Shown: piece after piece, positions 63,765-64,000 of the stretch
Position numbering within the stretch: the first letter of the stretch is position 1
Layout of the letters: the number at the start of each line of letters is the position of its first letter
Source of the DNA: JAFTYO01 sp045611785
Lineage (GTDB): Bacteria > Pseudomonadota > Alphaproteobacteria > RF32 > CAG-239
Assembly: GCA_045611785.1 (NCBI GenBank)
Contig: JAZKXV010000006.1
Span: forward strand, 8,329 to 72,328
Length of the DNA stretch: 64,000 bases
Reading direction: 5' to 3'
Notes under the pieces: generated by a model
The model's input: the letters and a program-made list of their open reading frames with translations, nothing else
What the model was told of the DNA's origin: nothing
Databases searched by the model: none
Program-made: the position numbers and the translations under genes

Positions 63765-63830
63765 GATTTTTCCATAAAGTTGACTATTTATGTAAGAATT
63801 ATACATGGTGTTTTTATTTCTTTCAATAAT

Positions 63831-63858
63831 TAAAAATATAGAAGTGAGTTCGAAGGTG
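63831..63858 (+). repeat. Fragment of the dispersed element (copy D)
   Basis: The sequence from TAAAAATATAGAAG to TTCGAAGGTG matches the start of the first shared hairpin of copies A, B and C, then similarity ends. The matching right arm is absent. The remaining stretch to 64000 shows no gene, terminator or further repeat that I can support. Confidence 0.6.
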
Positions 63859-64000
63859 GCTTTTGTTTTATAATGCTTGCATTTTTTGTAAAAGTATTAC
63901 ACCATGTAAATAAAACAGATAGTAATAAACAGCTTTTGATAATTTATATGTTTGTATCTTGTGCATAAAGGAATTAGTTTAGATGATAATTTAATATTTT

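Overview
The window is AT-rich (roughly 70% A+T by eye) and reads as the chromosome of a fermentative, host-associated alphaproteobacterium. The mtaB-ftsY overlap is the order usually seen in Alphaproteobacteria. Pyruvate formate-lyase, its activase and a FocA-type formate channel point to an anaerobic or microaerobic life. Large repeat-rich autotransporters are typical of uncultured gut Alphaproteobacteria. The lineage is an inference; no rRNA is present.

Layout. (1) 1-3.6 kb: tRNA-Phe, then a small phage-derived island with a CI/S24-type repressor divergent from a small and a large terminase gene, and no virion or integrase genes. (2) 3.7-15.5 kb: core genes: a family 4 glycosyltransferase, thrS, an orphan gene, pgpA, a C-terminally short mtaB, ftsY, a GlgX-like debranching enzyme, pflB and pflA. 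(3) 15.6-23.2 kb: a SpoIIE/HATPase phosphatase with a STAS partner, an SAH/MTA-type deaminase, an HD hydrolase, a hexapeptide acyltransferase, the formate channel, an orphan and a MazG-like protein. (4) 23.3-29.7 kb: surface genes: a YadA-type trimeric adhesin, an OmpA-like lipoprotein, and a 1295-residue autotransporter with ankyrin-like and EGF-like segments. (5) 29.8-39 kb: envelope sugar chemistry: a UbiA/HAD/GT-C operon, a sugar-phosphate mutarotase, anmK, an internally deleted phosphoglycerol-transferase relic, GT2, a polytopic membrane protein and a NUDIX hydrolase. (6) 39.3-48.7 kb: an orphan, an MFS transporter, a phospholipid synthesis cluster with a hydrolase-methyltransferase fusion, alr, a SemiSWEET and a nucleoside deaminase. 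(7) 48.8-57.2 kb: an accessory stretch of secreted or unrecognised proteins, including a possible permuted papain-fold protein and a protein made of helical repeats. (8) 57.2-64 kb: accessory gene blocks separated by a dispersed direct repeat.

The most unusual structure is in region 8. Three copies of one intergenic element (57183-57334, 58204-58472, 62942-63208) and a fragment (about 63831-63858) lie in the same orientation and bracket a methyltransferase, a block of TIGR04141-like protein, lone DnaB ATPase domain, DNA glycosylase and WYL regulator, and a histidine phosphatase. Two hairpins are preserved between copies, one partly through G-U pairs. On the minus strand the conserved end looks like a tRNA or tmRNA 3' tail followed by a terminator. 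It could be a cassette-type arrangement or stacked attachment sites in a candidate defence region; this is inference. A second notable unit is the repressor-terminase island, where one octamer (TATTAATA) sits inside or on three predicted promoters.
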